Source: Nocardiopsis sinuspersici
GTDB lineage: Bacteria > Actinomycetota > Actinomycetes > Streptosporangiales > Streptosporangiaceae
Reading direction: 5' to 3'
DNA length: 64,000 bases
NCBI GenBank assembly: GCA_008638415.1
Contig: VWVT01000002.1
Location: forward strand, 434,001-498,000
Made by a program: the position numbers and the translations under genes
Shown here: one piece after another, positions 1 to 10,061 of the stretch
How positions within the stretch are numbered: position 1 is the first letter of the stretch
Layout: the number at the start of each line of letters is the position of its first letter
The notes under the pieces: generated by a model
What the model was told of the DNA's origin: nothing
The model's input: the letters and a program-made list of their open reading frames with translations, nothing else
Database searches by the model: none

Positions 1-810
1 GGTTCCACCGGGTACGGACGCTCGTACCGCAAACGCCTGCACAAGGAGTGGGGCGTGGTGGACGTGGAGGACTGCGCGGCCGCCGCGCGGGCCCTGGTGG
101 AACAGGGCGCCGCCGATCCGGAGCGGCTGGCGATCCGCGGGCCGAGCGCGGGCGGGTACACGGCCCTGATGGCGCTGACCGGCGACACGTTCGCGGGCGG
201 GGTGTCCCTCTTCGGCGTGACGGACCTGTTGGGGTTCAGCGACACCACGCACGACTTCGAGTCGCACTTCCTGGACTCCCTGGTGGGAACGCTGCCGGGG
301 TTCGCGGAGCGGTACCGGGAGAGGTCGCCGGTCCACCGGGCCGAGGACGTCGGCGCGCCGGTACTGCTGTTGCAGGGCCTGGAGGACAAGGTGGTGACAC
401 CGGACCAGGCCACTGCTATGGCGACGGCGCTGGGGCGGCGCGGGGCGCCGTACGCGCTGTTGGAGTTCGAGGGCGAGGCGCACGGGTTCGTCTCGCAGGA
501 CGTGCGCGTCCGCGCGCTGGAGGCGGAGCTGGCCTTCTACGCGCGTGTGCTCGGCTTCGAGGCGGACGTGGCGCCGCTGGAGCTGGTGACCACGCCTCCC
601 GAACCGCGCCCGGAGCCGGAGGCCTCCGCGGAGGAGCCTGGTCCGGCCGGGGACACCGGGGACGAAGGTACCGCTGCGTCCGGAGAGGACGAGACCGCCG
701 GGGACACCGCTGCCGCCGAGGCCGACGCGGATCCCGAGGCGCAGGCCACCGGGGCCGTCGGGGAGGCGCCGCGTTCCGCAGGCACCGCGACTCCCGCCAC
801 CTCGGACTGA
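1..810 (+). CDS. S9-family (prolyl oligopeptidase-like) peptidase, C-terminal part
   Basis: The frame is open from base 1, so the N-terminal propeller part lies outside the window. The visible part is the alpha/beta-hydrolase domain. It has the nucleophile elbow GPSAGGY, an Asp in the segment LEDKVVTPDQ and a His in GEAHGF, giving a complete Ser-Asp-His triad. Family knowledge says such enzymes cleave oligopeptides or act as dipeptidyl/acylaminoacyl peptidases; the exact substrate cannot be read here. After the hydrolase domain comes a tail of about 80 residues very rich in Glu, Ala, Asp and Gly, which looks disordered and is unusual for the family. The stop is TGA at 808-810. It converges with recX on the other strand, 43 bases away. 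Confidence 0.85.
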   Translation, partial: GSTGYGRSYRKRLHKEWGVVDVEDCAAAARALVEQGAADPERLAIRGPSAGGYTALMALTGDTFAGGVSLFGVTDLLGFSDTTHDFESHFLDSLVGTLPGFAERYRERSPVHRAEDVGAPVLLLQGLEDKVVTPDQATAMATALGRRGAPYALLEFEGEAHGFVSQDVRVRALEAELAFYARVLGFEADVAPLELVTTPPEPRPEPEASAEEPGPAGDTGDEGTAASGEDETAGDTAAAEADADPEAQATGAVGEAPRSAGTATPATSD

Positions 811-853
811 GCCCGGGCACCGGGGCCGGGCTCGGCCGCCGGACGGCGGCGGC

Positions 854-1441
854 TCAGAGCCCCGGCCCGTCCGGGTCGGTGTCCACGCTCTCGTGTTCGA
901 GCTCCTCGCGGACCAACCGGTAGGACAGGCCCGACGGGTAGCCCTTGCGGGCGAGCGCGCCCAGGGCGCGGCGGATCCGGGTCTCCCTGTCCTTGCCCCG
1001 GCTGTTGGCCAGGCGGCGGCGGGCCAGGGCGCGGGCGGCCTCCTCCTCGTCCTGGTCGCTGAGCTCGCCGACGGCCTCCTGGACGGTGTCCTCCTCCACG
1101 CCGCGGGTGCGCAGCTCCTGGGCCAGCGCACGGCGGGACAGGCGCCTGCTGTGGTGGCGGGAGGACACCCAGGCCCGGGCGAAGGTCGCGTCGTCGATCA
1201 GCCCGGCCTCGCCGAACGTGTCCAGGACCGAGGTGATGACCTCCTCGGGGAACTCCCTGCGGTGCAGTGCCCGCTCCAGTTGGGCGCGGGTGCGCGGGGA
1301 GTGGGTGAGCATCCGCAGGACCAGGGCCCGGACCTTGGCCTCGGGGTCCTCCCCGGGCGAGCCGCGCCCGCCCGGGGAGGGATCGTCCTCTTCGGACCCG
1401 GGTTGGTGGGGCCGGTCCTGGAACCGGCTCCCCTCACGCAT
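854..1441 (-). CDS. recX: RecX, regulatory protein of RecA
   Basis: 195 residues. It carries the three-helix RecX repeats, seen in segments such as [15 protein letters not shown] and [21 protein letters not shown]. RecX proteins bind the RecA filament and limit its activity. The ATG at 1441-1439 lies inside the end of recA, so the two genes overlap by 8 bases and are surely co-transcribed and translationally coupled. A longer open frame continues upstream to 1798, but that extension is a Pro/Arg/Ser-rich shadow of recA. The first 35 residues or so before the conserved domain are acidic and proline-rich, as is common in actinomycete RecX. Confidence 0.93.
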   Translation of the reverse strand: MREGSRFQDRPHQPGSEEDDPSPGGRGSPGEDPEAKVRALVLRMLTHSPRTRAQLERALHRREFPEEVITSVLDTFGEAGLIDDATFARAWVSSRHHSRRLSRRALAQELRTRGVEEDTVQEAVGELSDQDEEEAARALARRRLANSRGKDRETRIRRALGALARKGYPSGLSYRLVREELEHESVDTDPDGPGL

Positions 1442-2591
1442 CCGTCGCGGGCGCCTTGGTCGTCCTGGCCGCGGCGCGCTTGGCGGGGGCCTTGGCCGCG
1501 GCCACGGCCTCCTTGGCGGACTCGGCGGATCCGGCGGTGTCGGCGGCCGGAGCGGAGGCGGAGTCGGCGGCCGCCCCGGAGGCGCTGTCGTCACCCAGGG
1601 AGGGCACGCCCAGCTTCTCCTTGATCTTCTTCTCGATCTCGTTGGACACGTCGACGTTCTCGCGCAGGAACTTGCGCGAGTTCTCCTTGCCCTGGCCCAG
1701 CTGGGTGCCGTCGTAGGTGAACCAGGCACCCGACTTGCGCACGATGCCGTGCTCCACGCCCAGGTCGATGAGGCTGCCCTCGCGGGAGACGCCCACACCG
1801 TAGAGGATGTCGAACTCGGCCTGCTTGAAGGGCGGGGCCACCTTGTTCTTGACGACCTTGACGCGGGTGCGGTTGCCGACCGCGTCGGTGCCGTCCTTGA
1901 GCGTCTCGATGCGGCGCACGTCCAGGCGCACCGACGAGTAGAACTTCAGCGCCTTGCCACCGGTCGTCGTCTCGGGCGAGCCGAACATGACGCCGACCTT
2001 CTCGCGCAGCTGGTTGATGAAGATCGCGGTGGTGCCGGTCTGGTGCAGCGCGCCGGCGATCTTGCGCAGCGCCTGGGACATCAGGCGGGCCTGCAGGCCG
2101 ACGTGGCTGTCGCCCATCTCGCCCTCGATCTCGGCGCGGGGCACCAGGGCCGCCACGGAGTCGATGACGATGACGGAGATCGCGCCCGAGCGGATCAGCA
2201 TGTCGACGATCTCCAGCGCCTGCTCGCCGGTGTCCGGCTGCGAGAGGAGGAGTTCGTCGGTGTCGACGCCGATCTTCTTGGCGTACTCGGGGTCGAGTGC
2301 GTGCTCGGCGTCGACGAAGGCGGCGATGCCGCCCCCCTTCTGCGCGCTGGCCACCGCGTGCAGGGCGACGGTCGTCTTACCGCTCGACTCGGGCCCGAAG
2401 ATCTCGACGATGCGGCCCCTGGGAAGGCCTCCGATGCCCAGGGCCACGTCGAGGGCGATCGCCCCGGTGGGGATCACCTCGATCGGCGGGCGGTCCTCGT
2501 CGCCCAGACGCATGACGGAGCCCTTGCCGAACTGCCGCTCGATCTGGGCGAGTGCTGTTTCGAGAGCCTTGTCTCGGTCTCCGGATGCCAC
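1434..2591 (-). CDS. recA: RecA recombinase
   Basis: ATP-dependent strand-exchange protein and co-protease for LexA. Visible landmarks are the Walker A GPESSGKT (about residues 66-73), the conserved opening [18 protein letters not shown], the Walker B/L1 region [20 protein letters not shown] and the L2 segment [20 protein letters not shown] choose the GTG at 2591 (385 residues) because AGGGG sits six bases upstream and the product starts [11 protein letters not shown], as in related RecA proteins. An in-frame ATG at 2630 would add 13 residues ([13 protein letters not shown]) but has no ribosome binding site. The C-terminal 50 residues are an Ala/Lys/Ser-rich tail. An SOS box lies upstream at 2704-2717, so damage induction is expected. 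recX overlaps the 3' end. Confidence 0.97.
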   Translation of the reverse strand: MASGDRDKALETALAQIERQFGKGSVMRLGDEDRPPIEVIPTGAIALDVALGIGGLPRGRIVEIFGPESSGKTTVALHAVASAQKGGGIAAFVDAEHALDPEYAKKIGVDTDELLLSQPDTGEQALEIVDMLIRSGAISVIVIDSVAALVPRAEIEGEMGDSHVGLQARLMSQALRKIAGALHQTGTTAIFINQLREKVGVMFGSPETTTGGKALKFYSSVRLDVRRIETLKDGTDAVGNRTRVKVVKNKVAPPFKQAEFDILYGVGVSREGSLIDLGVEHGIVRKSGAWFTYDGTQLGQGKENSRKFLRENVDVSNEIEKKIKEKLGVPSLGDDSASGAAADSASAPAADTAGSAESAKEAVAAAKAPAKRAAARTTKAPATDA

Positions 2592-2684
2592 GGGATACCC
2601 CTGTTGTTGGGTCGATGCCTTTTTCTTCATGATGAGCACGACGCTACGCGGCCGGTACGACAATCGCGACGTCCGGCGTCCGCC

Positions 2685-2698
2685 TGTGGATATCCACA
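2685..2698. promoter_or_regulatory. Perfect 14-bp palindrome in the recA leader (DnaA-box-like)
   Basis: TGTGGATATCCACA reads the same on both strands. Each half resembles the DnaA box TGTGGATAA with one mismatch. It sits about 100 bases upstream of the recA GTG and just downstream of the SOS box, partly overlapping a possible minus-strand -10 hexamer TAGTGT (2701-2696). The position suggests a regulatory role, but no binding protein can be assigned. Confidence 0.4.
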
Positions 2699-2703
2699 CT
2701 ACC

Positions 2704-2717
2704 CGAACTTGTGTTCG
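2704..2717 (-). promoter_or_regulatory. SOS box (LexA operator) of recA
   Basis: CGAAC-TTGT-GTTCG matches exactly the actinobacterial/Gram-positive LexA operator pattern CGAAC-N4-GTTCG. It lies upstream of recA and immediately before a possible -10 hexamer TAGTGT on the minus strand, so bound LexA would block the promoter. Confidence 0.88.
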
Positions 2718-2749
2718 ATGTGACGTACGAAACGCGTACTCATGTGGGG

Positions 2750-2944
2750 TCAGCGCATGGACTCGGGGATGTCGAAGGCCTCGCACACGGCGCGCCACAC
2801 CTCCTTCGGCCCCACTCCGTCGGCGAGCGCCTGCTGGATCGTGCGCGACCCGAGCCCCTCCAGGACGTAGTCCTTGGCCAGGCTCTGCGTGTAGGACTCG
2901 CCGAACTGCTCGTACATGTTGTTCCAGAAAAGCGTGAGTCTCAT
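2750..2944 (-). CDS. DUF3046 family small protein
   Basis: 64 residues beginning [18 protein letters not shown], the typical opening of the DUF3046 family. This small protein of unknown function is encoded next to recA in many actinobacteria. No membrane segment or signal peptide is visible. It is transcribed in the same direction as recA, whose SOS box lies between the two, and divergently from the helicase gene, 77 bases away. Function unknown. Confidence 0.9.
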   Translation of the reverse strand: MRLTLFWNNMYEQFGESYTQSLAKDYVLEGLGSRTIQQALADGVGPKEVWRAVCEAFDIPESMR

Positions 2945-3021
2945 CCGGCCCAGTATCGGTGATCGGCGCGCCCGCCCCGCCCCGGCGGATTTCTGTCACG
3001 GCCCCCGGGCACACTGGCGGC

Positions 3022-6000
3022 ATGAGCCGTGCGCCGCATCCCCTCGAACGCTTCGGTCCGGCCGCCCGGGCCTGGTTCGACCAGGCCTTCCCCGCCGGTC
3101 CCACCCCCGCGCAGACCGGGGCCTGGGAGTCGGTCTCGCGGGGAAGGAACACCCTGGTGGTGGCCCCGACCGGCTCGGGCAAGACCCTGTCGGCCTTCCT
3201 GTGGTCGCTGGACCGGCTGACCTCGGCGCCGGTCCCCGAGGACCGCGCCCGCCGCTGCCGGGTGCTGTACGTGTCCCCGCTCAAGGCCCTGGCGGCGGAC
3301 GTGGAGCGCAACCTGCGCGTCCCCCTGGCCGGGATCGCGGCCGCCGCCAGGGCCGCAGGGCGTGAGCTGTCCCCGGTCACCGTGGGGGTGCGCACCGGCG
3401 ACACCCCCGCCGGCCGGCGGCGCGGGCTCGCCGACCGGCCGCCGGACGTGCTCATCACCACACCGGAGTCGCTGTTCCTGGTCCTCACCTCCCGCGCCCG
3501 GGAGGGACTGGCCGGCGTGGAGACGGTGATCGTCGACGAGGTGCACGCGCTGGCGGGCACCAAGCGCGGCGCGCACCTGGCGCTGAGCCTGGAGCGGCTG
3601 GACGCCCTGCTGGACCGCCCGGCACAGCGGATCGGGCTGTCGGCGACCGTGCGCCCGAAGGAGGTGGTGGCGGAGTTCCTCGGCGGCGCCGACGTCGTCT
3701 CGCCGCCCGACTCCCCCGGCATGGACCTGCGCGTGGTGGTGCCCGTCCCCGACATGGACGACCACGGGGCGCCGGGAACGCCCCCGGCGCCGCCGGGCGG
3801 CTCCCGCGGCGGCGGGTCCCTGTGGCCGTACGTGGAGGCGCGGGTCCTGGACCTGGTCGGGTCCCACCGCTCCACCATCGTGTTCACCAACGGCCGCCGC
3901 ACCGCCGAGCGTCTGTGCGCCCGCCTCAACGACCTGCACGCCGAGCGGCACGGCCTGGAACTGCCGCCGGAGGAGGTGCCCGCGCGGGTCATCGCCCAGT
4001 CCGGGCAGAGCCGCGGCGGCGCCCCGGTCATCGCGCGAGCCCACCACGGCTCGATGTCCAAGGCCGAACGGGCGCTGATCGAGGACGACCTCAAGGCGGG
4101 GCGGCTGCGCTGCGTGGTGGCCACCTCCAGCCTGGAGCTGGGCGTGGACATGGGCTCGGTCGACCTGGTGGTACAGGTGGCCTCGCCCCCGTCGGTGGCC
4201 AGCGGCCTCCAGCGGGTGGGCCGGGCCGGGCACCAGGTGGGCGAGACCTCGCGCGGGGTGTTCCTCCCCCAGTTCCGGGGCGACCTGCTGTCGACGGCCG
4301 TGGTGGTGGAGCGGATGCGCGCGGGCGGTATCGAGCGCCTGGAGACGCCGCGCGCCCCGCTGGACGTGCTGTCCCAGCAGATCGTGGCCATGGCCGCCAT
4401 GGACGACTGGCCCGTGGCCGGGCTCGCCGACCTGGTGCGACGGGCCGCGCCCTTCTCCGGCCTGTCCGACCCGGTGCTGGAGTCGGTCCTGGACATGCTG
4501 TCGGGGCGCTATCCCTCGGACGAGTTCGCCGAACTGCGCCCGCGCCTGGTGTGGGACCGGGAGGCGGACGTGGTGAGCGGTCGGCCGGGCGCGCAGCGGC
4601 TGGCGGTGGTCGGCGGCGGCACCATCCCGGACCGGGGAACGTACGGGGTGCACCTGGCCGCGGAGGGCGCGGCCCGGGGGCGTGCGCCCACCCGGGTCGG
4701 CGAACTGGACGAGGAGATGGTCTACGAGTCGCGGGTGGGCGACGTGTTCGTGCTGGGGTCCACCTCGTGGCGGATCGAGGGGATCACCGCCGACCGGGTG
4801 CTGGTCTCGCCCGCGCCGGGGCGGCCGGGGCGGATGCCGTTCTGGAAGGCCGACGCGCAGGGCCGCCCGGCCGAGCTGGGACGCGCGGTGGGCGCGCTGA
4901 CCAGGGAACTCGCCGAGGCGGAGCCGGATGAGGCGCTGGCCCTGGCCGAGGGCCTGGGGCTGGACCGGTGGGCGGCCCGGAACCTGGTGGCGTACGTGGC
5001 CGACCAGCGCGAGGCCACCGGCCAGGTGCCCGACGACCGGACCGTGGTCGTCGAGCGCTTCCGCGACCAGGTCGGCGACTGGCGCGCGGTGGTGCACTCC
5101 CCCCTGGGCGCCCGGGTGCACGCGCCCTGGGCTCTGGCGATCGCGCACCGGGTGCGGGCGCGGTTCGGAACGGACGCGCAGGTCGTGCACGGCGACGACG
5201 GGATCGTGCTGCGGCTGCCGGACAGCGGCGGGGACGGGCTCGACCGGCCGGGCCGGCTGGCCGGCCTGGTGGCGCTGGACCCCGAGGAGGCGGAGGCGGC
5301 GGTCACCGACGAGCTCCCCGGGTCGGCGCTGTTCGCCGCCCGCTTCCGCGAGTGCGCGGCGCGGGCCCTGCTGCTGCCCCGGCAGCGCCCGGACCGGCGT
5401 ATGCCCCTGTGGCAGCAGCGGCTGCGGGCCTCGCACCTGCTGTCGGTGGCGGGCCGGTACGGGTCGTTCCCGATCGTGCTGGAGACGGTGCGCGAGTGCC
5501 TGCGGGACGTGTTCGACGTGCCCGCGCTGGTGGAGGCGCTCGCGGACATCCGGGCCCGCCGCACACGCGTGGTCGAGGTGGACACCGACCGGGCGTCGCC
5601 GTTCGCGCGGTCGCTCCTGATGGAGTACACGGCGGCCTTCCTGTACGAGGGGGACGCTCCGGCCGCCGAGCTGCGGGCGCAGGCGCTCACCCTGGACCCG
5701 TCGCTGCTGTCCGACCTGCTGGGGCGGCCGGACCTGCGTGAGCTGCTCGACCCGGGGGTGGTGGAGCACGTCGGCGCGCTGTTGCAGCGCACGGCCGAGG
5801 GCACGGGCGCGAGGGACGCGGAGGGCACGGCGGACCTGCTGCGCGAGGTCGGCCCGCTGACCACCGCCGAGGCCGCCGAGCGCGGTGCCTGGCGGGAGTG
5901 GCTGGAGGCGCTGGAGGCCGCAGGCCGGGTGGTGCGGATGGTCGTGGCGGGCGCCGAGCGGTGGTGCGTGGTGGAGGACGTGGCGCGGCTGCGCGACGCC

Positions 6001-7557
6001 CTCGGCGCCGAGCCGCCCGCCGGTGTGCCCGAGGCCCTCCTGGAACCGGTGGAGGAGCCGACGCGCGACCTGGTGTCGCGGTACGCGCGCACGCACGGAC
6101 CCTTCACCGCCGGTGAGGCCGCCGGACGGCTGGGGCTCGGGCGCGACGTGGTGGAGGGCGTGCTGCGTGAGCTGTCCCGCCGGGGGCGGGTGTCCGTGGG
6201 CGGGTTCCGGCCGGACGGGGCGGGCACCGAGTGGTGCGACGCCGAGGTGCTGCGCCGGTTGCGGCGCGGCTCTCTCGCGCGGTTGCGCCGGGAGGTGGAG
6301 CCGGTCGCCCCGGAGGCGCTGGCCCGGTTCTCGCCGCTGTGGCAGCGCGCCGTGCCGGGTGAGCGCCGGCGCGGGCCGGACGCCGTGTTCGAGGCGGTGG
6401 AGTCGCTGCGCGGGGCGCCGCTGGCGGCCTCGGCACTGGAGTCGCTGGTACTGCCCGCACGGGTGGAGGACTACGCGCCCCACAGGTTGGACGAGCTGAC
6501 CCAGGCGGGCGAGGTGGTGTGGGCCGGTGCGGGGGCGCTGCCCGGACAGGACGGGTGGGTGTGCCTGTTCCCGGCCGAGGAGGCGCCCCTGCTGCTGCCC
6601 GAGCCGGTTCCTCCCGAGGAGGGCACACTGCCGCACACGGTGCTGGAGGTGCTGCGTGAGGGCGGAGCGCTGTTCTTCCGCGACGTCGCCGACCGGACGG
6701 CGAGGGCCGTGGGCGGTTCCGCGGTCACCGACGGGGACCTGGTCGCGGCGCTGTGGGAACTGGTCTGGTCGGGCTGTGTCACCAACGACACCCCGGCGCC
6801 GCTGCGCGCCGTGCTGGGGTCGGGGCCCGCTCCGCGCCGTGCGGCGTCGCGGCGGTCCCCGCGTGCGGTGGGGCGCCGCCCGGTGATGCCCACCCGGTCG
6901 GGTCCGCCCGCGGCCGCGGGGCGGTGGTGGGTCCTGCCGGAGCGCGAGGGCGATCCCACCAGGGCCGCCCTGGCCCGGCTGGAGGCTCGGCTGGAGCGCC
7001 GGGGCGTGCTGGTGCGCGGCTACCAGGGCGGACGGATCTCGCCTGAGGAGTACCGGGTGCTGCGGACGCTGGAGGAGTCGGGCCGGGTGCGCCGGGGCTA
7101 CTTCGTGGAGGGGCTGGGCGGTGCCCAGTTCGCCCTGCCCGGCGCGGTGGACCGCCTGCGGGCGCTGTCCGGGGGCGGGGCGGAGGCCCCCGTGGTCCTG
7201 GCGGCGACCGACCCGGCGAACCCGTTCGGCACGGACCTTCCCTGGCCGCGGGGAGAGGAGGATCCGGGGCAGCAGGCCAGACCGGGCCGGACGGCGGGCT
7301 CCCTGGTGGTGGTCGACGACGGCCGGCTGACCCTGTACGCGGGCCGGGGCGGCCGTTCGGTGCTGACCTTCGGTGCGCCGCCCGACCTGCTGGAGCGGGC
7401 GGCCCGTGCCCTGGTCGGGGCGGTGCGGGACGGGCGCGTGGCGTCGTTGACGGTGGAGCGCGCGGACGGGGCGGAGGTGTTCGGCAGCCCTCTGGACACC
7501 GCGCTGGTGGCGGCCGGGTTCCACGTGACCCCCAAGGGGCTCCGCCTGCGCCCCTAG
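3022..7557 (+). CDS. lhr: Lhr-type ATP-dependent DNA helicase
   Basis: 1511 residues, the size of full-length Lhr superfamily-2 helicases. The motor core has Walker A APTGSGKT (about residues 49-56), the DEVH box in [15 protein letters not shown] (about 173), motif III LSAT, motif [11 protein letters not shown] and motif [10 protein letters not shown]. The long C-terminal region with winged-helix and beta-barrel parts is present. Lhr proteins translocate 3' to 5' on single-stranded DNA and act in repair. The start is the ATG at 3022 because the product begins [19 protein letters not shown], in line with the family; 21 codons of upstream open frame look non-coding. A large minus-strand open frame across this gene is a shadow. 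A DNA glycosylase gene often accompanies lhr in actinomycetes but is not seen here. Confidence 0.94.
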   Translation: MSRAPHPLERFGPAARAWFDQAFPAGPTPAQTGAWESVSRGRNTLVVAPTGSGKTLSAFLWSLDRLTSAPVPEDRARRCRVLYVSPLKALAADVERNLRVPLAGIAAAARAAGRELSPVTVGVRTGDTPAGRRRGLADRPPDVLITTPESLFLVLTSRAREGLAGVETVIVDEVHALAGTKRGAHLALSLERLDALLDRPAQRIGLSATVRPKEVVAEFLGGADVVSPPDSPGMDLRVVVPVPDMDDHGAPGTPPAPPGGSRGGGSLWPYVEARVLDLVGSHRSTIVFTNGRRTAERLCARLNDLHAERHGLELPPEEVPARVIAQSGQSRGGAPVIARAHHGSMSKAERALIEDDLKAGRLRCVVATSSLELGVDMGSVDLVVQVASPPSVASGLQRVGRAGHQVGETSRGVFLPQFRGDLLSTAVVVERMRAGGIERLETPRAPLDVLSQQIVAMAAMDDWPVAGLADLVRRAAPFSGLSDPVLESVLDMLSGRYPSDEFAELRPRLVWDREADVVSGRPGAQRLAVVGGGTIPDRGTYGVHLAAEGAARGRAPTRVGELDEEMVYESRVGDVFVLGSTSWRIEGITADRVLVSPAPGRPGRMPFWKADAQGRPAELGRAVGALTRELAEAEPDEALALAEGLGLDRWAARNLVAYVADQREATGQVPDDRTVVVERFRDQVGDWRAVVHSPLGARVHAPWALAIAHRVRARFGTDAQVVHGDDGIVLRLPDSGGDGLDRPGRLAGLVALDPEEAEAAVTDELPGSALFAARFRECAARALLLPRQRPDRRMPLWQQRLRASHLLSVAGRYGSFPIVLETVRECLRDVFDVPALVEALADIRARRTRVVEVDTDRASPFARSLLMEYTAAFLYEGDAPAAELRAQALTLDPSLLSDLLGRPDLRELLDPGVVEHVGALLQRTAEGTGARDAEGTADLLREVGPLTTAEAAERGAWREWLEALEAAGRVVRMVVAGAERWCVVEDVARLRDALGAEPPAGVPEALLEPVEEPTRDLVSRYARTHGPFTAGEAAGRLGLGRDVVEGVLRELSRRGRVSVGGFRPDGAGTEWCDAEVLRRLRRGSLARLRREVEPVAPEALARFSPLWQRAVPGERRRGPDAVFEAVESLRGAPLAASALESLVLPARVEDYAPHRLDELTQAGEVVWAGAGALPGQDGWVCLFPAEEAPLLLPEPVPPEEGTLPHTVLEVLREGGALFFRDVADRTARAVGGSAVTDGDLVAALWELVWSGCVTNDTPAPLRAVLGSGPAPRRAASRRSPRAVGRRPVMPTRSGPPAAAGRWWVLPEREGDPTRAALARLEARLERRGVLVRGYQGGRISPEEYRVLRTLEESGRVRRGYFVEGLGGAQFALPGAVDRLRALSGGGAEAPVVLAATDPANPFGTDLPWPRGEEDPGQQARPGRTAGSLVVVDDGRLTLYAGRGGRSVLTFGAPPDLLERAARALVGAVRDGRVASLTVERADGAEVFGSPLDTALVAAGFHVTPKGLRLRP

Positions 7558-7619
7558 GGCATGTACGGCGAATACTCACCCTGCTGCGCGACGGGCGGCA
7601 TCCACCACACACGCCCTAG
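7554..7619. mobile_element. 66-bp inverted-repeat scar (possible decayed IS ends or tiny MITE)
   Basis: CTAGGGCATGT at 7554-7564 is mirrored by ACACGCCCTAG at 7609-7619 (one mismatch in 11). The outer CTAG and the GGGC(A/G)TGT core resemble ends of IS elements common in streptomycete-type genomes. It starts inside the lhr stop codon. No transposase lies between the ends. A single related copy, CTAGGGCGTGT, sits at 17318-17328 after the Rrf2 gene. The rest of the 7558-7763 gap shows no gene. Confidence 0.35.
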
Positions 7620-7763
7620 ACGGTCGATGCCAAGGGGCCGGTGAGCGAGCGGAGGGCCTCTTGCCCCCTGGACCGGAGCCAGTCGCCTCGGGGAGGGATC
7701 CAGGCCTCCGACGGGGTTCATGACCGCCCGCGGCCGGGACTCGGCGTGGCTCCGAAGAGGCCG

Positions 7764-8306
7764 TCACCACTTTCGGTGCACGGTTGCCTTGCCACCGGTC
7801 ACCAAGCTTGCCGGCGGGACGTCGTCGGCCACGACCGCGCCGGCGGCGACCACGGCGTCACGGCCGATGCTGACGCCGGGCAGGATCGTGGCACCGGCAC
7901 CGATCCACGCATTCTCCGCCACGTCGATGGGCGCGCCGGTGAGGTACAGCCGCCGCTCCTCGGGATCGACCGGGTGGCCGCTGGTGATGAACGTGACCTT
8001 CGGTCCGATCATCACGCGCTCGCCGAGACGGATGCCGGCATAGTCCAGGAACGTGCAGTTCTGGTTGATGAAGACGCGTTCGGCGAGGTCGAGGTTCAGG
8101 CCGTGGTCCGTGAAGAAGGGTGGATAGATCGTGGCTTTCGGCGGCAGTGGCCTGCCGAGGATCTGTTCGAACAGTTCCGCCTTGCCCGCCTCGTCTTCGA
8201 AAGGCAGGACGTTCAGGCGGGAGGTGAGCTCGGTGGCCCGCAGGACCCTCTCGGCCATGGCCTGGAACTCGGCGCTGTGGATGCGCATGAGACGGTCGCT
8301 GGACAT
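7764..8306 (-). CDS. Hexapeptide-repeat sugar O-acetyltransferase (maltose/galactoside acetyltransferase type)
   Basis: 180 residues. An N-terminal helical Mac-type domain (about 1-60) is followed by left-handed beta-helix hexapeptide repeats such as VMIGPKVTFITSGHP and AWIGAGATILPGVSIGRDAV. The catalytic His is in TSGHP. The family transfers acetyl from acetyl-CoA to hydroxyl groups of sugars; the true acceptor is unknown. The ATG at 8306 is chosen for AAAGGA eight bases upstream; the longer frame to 8546 is not protein-like. It stands alone, convergent with lhr. Confidence 0.88.
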   Translation of the reverse strand: MSSDRLMRIHSAEFQAMAERVLRATELTSRLNVLPFEDEAGKAELFEQILGRPLPPKATIYPPFFTDHGLNLDLAERVFINQNCTFLDYAGIRLGERVMIGPKVTFITSGHPVDPEERRLYLTGAPIDVAENAWIGAGATILPGVSIGRDAVVAAGAVVADDVPPASLVTGGKATVHRKW

Positions 8307-8410
8307 ACCAGGATCCTTTCCGTGTACCAGTGGCCGGACAGGACTCACCGGATGACCAGAGCCGGGGGGGTGGCGCCGGAGGCGCGAATGGGGGGCGTCC
8401 ACGATCGTCT

Positions 8411-8640
8411 TGCGACGAGCCACCCGGACACCCTCGCGACGGCACTCTACGTGAGGACCGACGACCCGCTGGAGGCGTCCCCGCATCCGGCGCCGTGGCC
8501 CGGCCGTGGGGACCGCCCCGCGGCTCACCGACGCCGGACTCGCCACACCGGCGATGACGCGGGCCGTGCTCGGCTTCGCCTCTGAGGTCGGGTGGTGCCG
8601 CAGTTGGCCGCGAAAACGGCTGGACGAGACGGCCGTAACC
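8411..8640 (+). pseudogene. Remnant of an IS982-like transposase (N-terminal part, frameshifted)
   Basis: One frame reads PDTLATALYVRTDDPLEA, and the next frame, from about 8500, reads APRLTDAGLATPAMTRAVLG then FASEVGW and PRKRL. Together these follow the opening of streptomycete IS982-family transposases (TLATALYV..DD..., APRLTDAELVTLAVMQALLG, F.SEARWLR). The two parts are in different frames, no start is preserved, and the similarity stops near 8620, well before any catalytic Asp/Glu. It fills most of the 8307-8681 gap; the rest (8307-8410) shows no gene. Confidence 0.55.
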
Positions 8641-8681
8641 GATCAGGATGACGCCCGTCCGGAAGAGTGCGGGGAGGCGCG

Positions 8682-9197
8682 GTGGAGTACGCGTGGATCC
8701 GGCCGATGCGGCCGGAGGACACGTCCCGGCTGGTGGAGGTGTCGCTGGCGGCGGACACGGTGTTCGCCGGGGCCGGTGTGGTCCTGCCTCCCGACGATCC
8801 CCGGGAGATGCTCGCGCACGCGGAGCGGGTCCTGGTGGCCGGCGACCCGGTGACGGGCGCCCCCGTGGTCGGCCTGGCCGCGACCGTGGCCGTGGACGGC
8901 CGACCGCACCTGGAGCAGCTCGCCGTGCACCCCGGCCACGGCAGGCGCGGGATCGGCGGCGCCCTGCTGGAGGCGGTGTGCGCCGAGGCGGCGGCCGCCG
9001 GTCACGCCCGTCTCACCCTCACCACCTTCCGCGACCTGCCGTGGAACGGCCCCTGGTACGCGAGGCGGGGCTTCACCGTGCTGCCCCGGGATGAGTGGGG
9101 CCCCGGCCTGGAGCAGGTGTGGGAGGCCGAGGGACGGGCGGGGATCCGGGTGCTGCCGCGCGTGGTGATGGTGCGGGAGCCGTCCCCGCCGGCCTGA
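8682..9197 (+). CDS. GNAT-family N-acetyltransferase
   Basis: 171 residues with the GNAT acetyl-CoA signature LEQLAVHPGHGRRGIGGALL, followed by the conserved helix and the strand WYARRGFTVL. GNAT enzymes acetylate amines of small molecules or proteins; the substrate is not predictable. The GTG at 8682 has GGGGAGG just upstream (8671-8677). Another GTG at 8667 would add five residues but lies before that site. Monocistronic, in an accessory-looking region next to a transposase remnant. Confidence 0.85.
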   Translation: MEYAWIRPMRPEDTSRLVEVSLAADTVFAGAGVVLPPDDPREMLAHAERVLVAGDPVTGAPVVGLAATVAVDGRPHLEQLAVHPGHGRRGIGGALLEAVCAEAAAAGHARLTLTTFRDLPWNGPWYARRGFTVLPRDEWGPGLEQVWEAEGRAGIRVLPRVVMVREPSPPA

Positions 9198-9296
9198 GGA
9201 CCCCCGGCCACGCGCCCCGGCCGGTACCGGCCCACCGAGGTCCTCCACACCCGCCCTAGGATCGGGACGCCGTGTCCCCCCGCACCGGAGGCCCCC

Positions 9297-10049
9297 TTGC
9301 AGAACCCAGAGCGCGCTTCGAGCCGTCACCGGCCTCCGGAGGGGACCGGCGGTCCGGCCGCCGGACCCGTGACGCCGCGGCCGGAGCACCCGACCCGGCC
9401 CTTCGCTTCCCGGGTTCGGGGCCCGCTGCTGATCGGGCTCGGCCTGGTGTGTGTGCTGGTGGTGGCGGTCGCCCTGGTGGTGGCGACCGACCGGCTGACC
9501 GTCCCCGACGCCGAGGTGGCCGCCGAGACCACGGAGGCGGCCGTGCCTTCTCCCAGCGGCTACTCCACCTTCAGCGACGAGTACGTCGTCCTCCGTCATC
9601 CCCGGGGATGGGACCCCTTGGACGCCACGGAGGGTGCACGCCGGTTCCAACCCGGCACCCTCTCCGAATTCCGGTTCACCTCGCCCTCCGGCGAACACCA
9701 GGTATGCCTCAGCGTCTTCGAGTTGGAGGAGGACGAGGAGCGCACCGCGCGCGAGCACCAGGAGGGCTGGGAGTCCGACCTCATGGAGTACTCGAGCATC
9801 TCGGAGTGGCAACGGCTCAGCCTGGAGGAGGTCCCGTCCGCGCCGCCGGGATGGGACACCTCTCACATGGAGGTGACCTACCACAACAGCGGCTGGGACC
9901 AACCCGACCGGTGGATGCTGTGGAGGTACACCGTCATCGCGAAGGAGAGCAGGGGGTACTACCTCCAGTTCAACGTTCCCGCGTCGGAGCAGGAGGAGTA
10001 CGCGCCGGTCGTGGAAGAGGTCTTCGGCTCCTTCGAACCGGTGCTCTGA
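9297..10049 (+). CDS. Membrane-anchored exported protein of unknown function
   Basis: 250 residues. About 40 cytoplasmic Pro/Arg-rich residues precede one transmembrane helix (LLIGLGLVCVLVVAVALVVA, about 44-63). The outside part of about 185 residues is rich in acidic and aromatic residues (HPRGWDPLDATEG, GWDTSHMEVTYHNSGW). The fold resembles the photosystem/PsbP-like or LpqN-type serine-threonine-kinase-associated exported proteins, but this is only an impression. The start codon is TTG at 9297, supported by GGAGG six bases upstream. A -10-like TAGGAT lies at 9257-9262. No operon partner. Confidence 0.7.
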   Translation: MQNPERASSRHRPPEGTGGPAAGPVTPRPEHPTRPFASRVRGPLLIGLGLVCVLVVAVALVVATDRLTVPDAEVAAETTEAAVPSPSGYSTFSDEYVVLRHPRGWDPLDATEGARRFQPGTLSEFRFTSPSGEHQVCLSVFELEEDEERTAREHQEGWESDLMEYSSISEWQRLSLEEVPSAPPGWDTSHMEVTYHNSGWDQPDRWMLWRYTVIAKESRGYYLQFNVPASEQEEYAPVVEEVFGSFEPVL

Positions 10050-10061
10050 GGAATCCGCCGC

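Noticed and set aside
2941-7524. Long minus-strand open frame opposite the helicase gene
   Set aside because: High GC removes stops in shadow frames. The product is His/Arg/Pro/Gly-rich without domains, while the plus strand encodes a complete Lhr helicase.
7641-8585. Plus-strand 314-codon open frame opposite the acetyltransferase
   Set aside because: Most of it is antisense to a clear hexapeptide acetyltransferase. Only its end, from about 8411, matches a transposase remnant and is reported as such.
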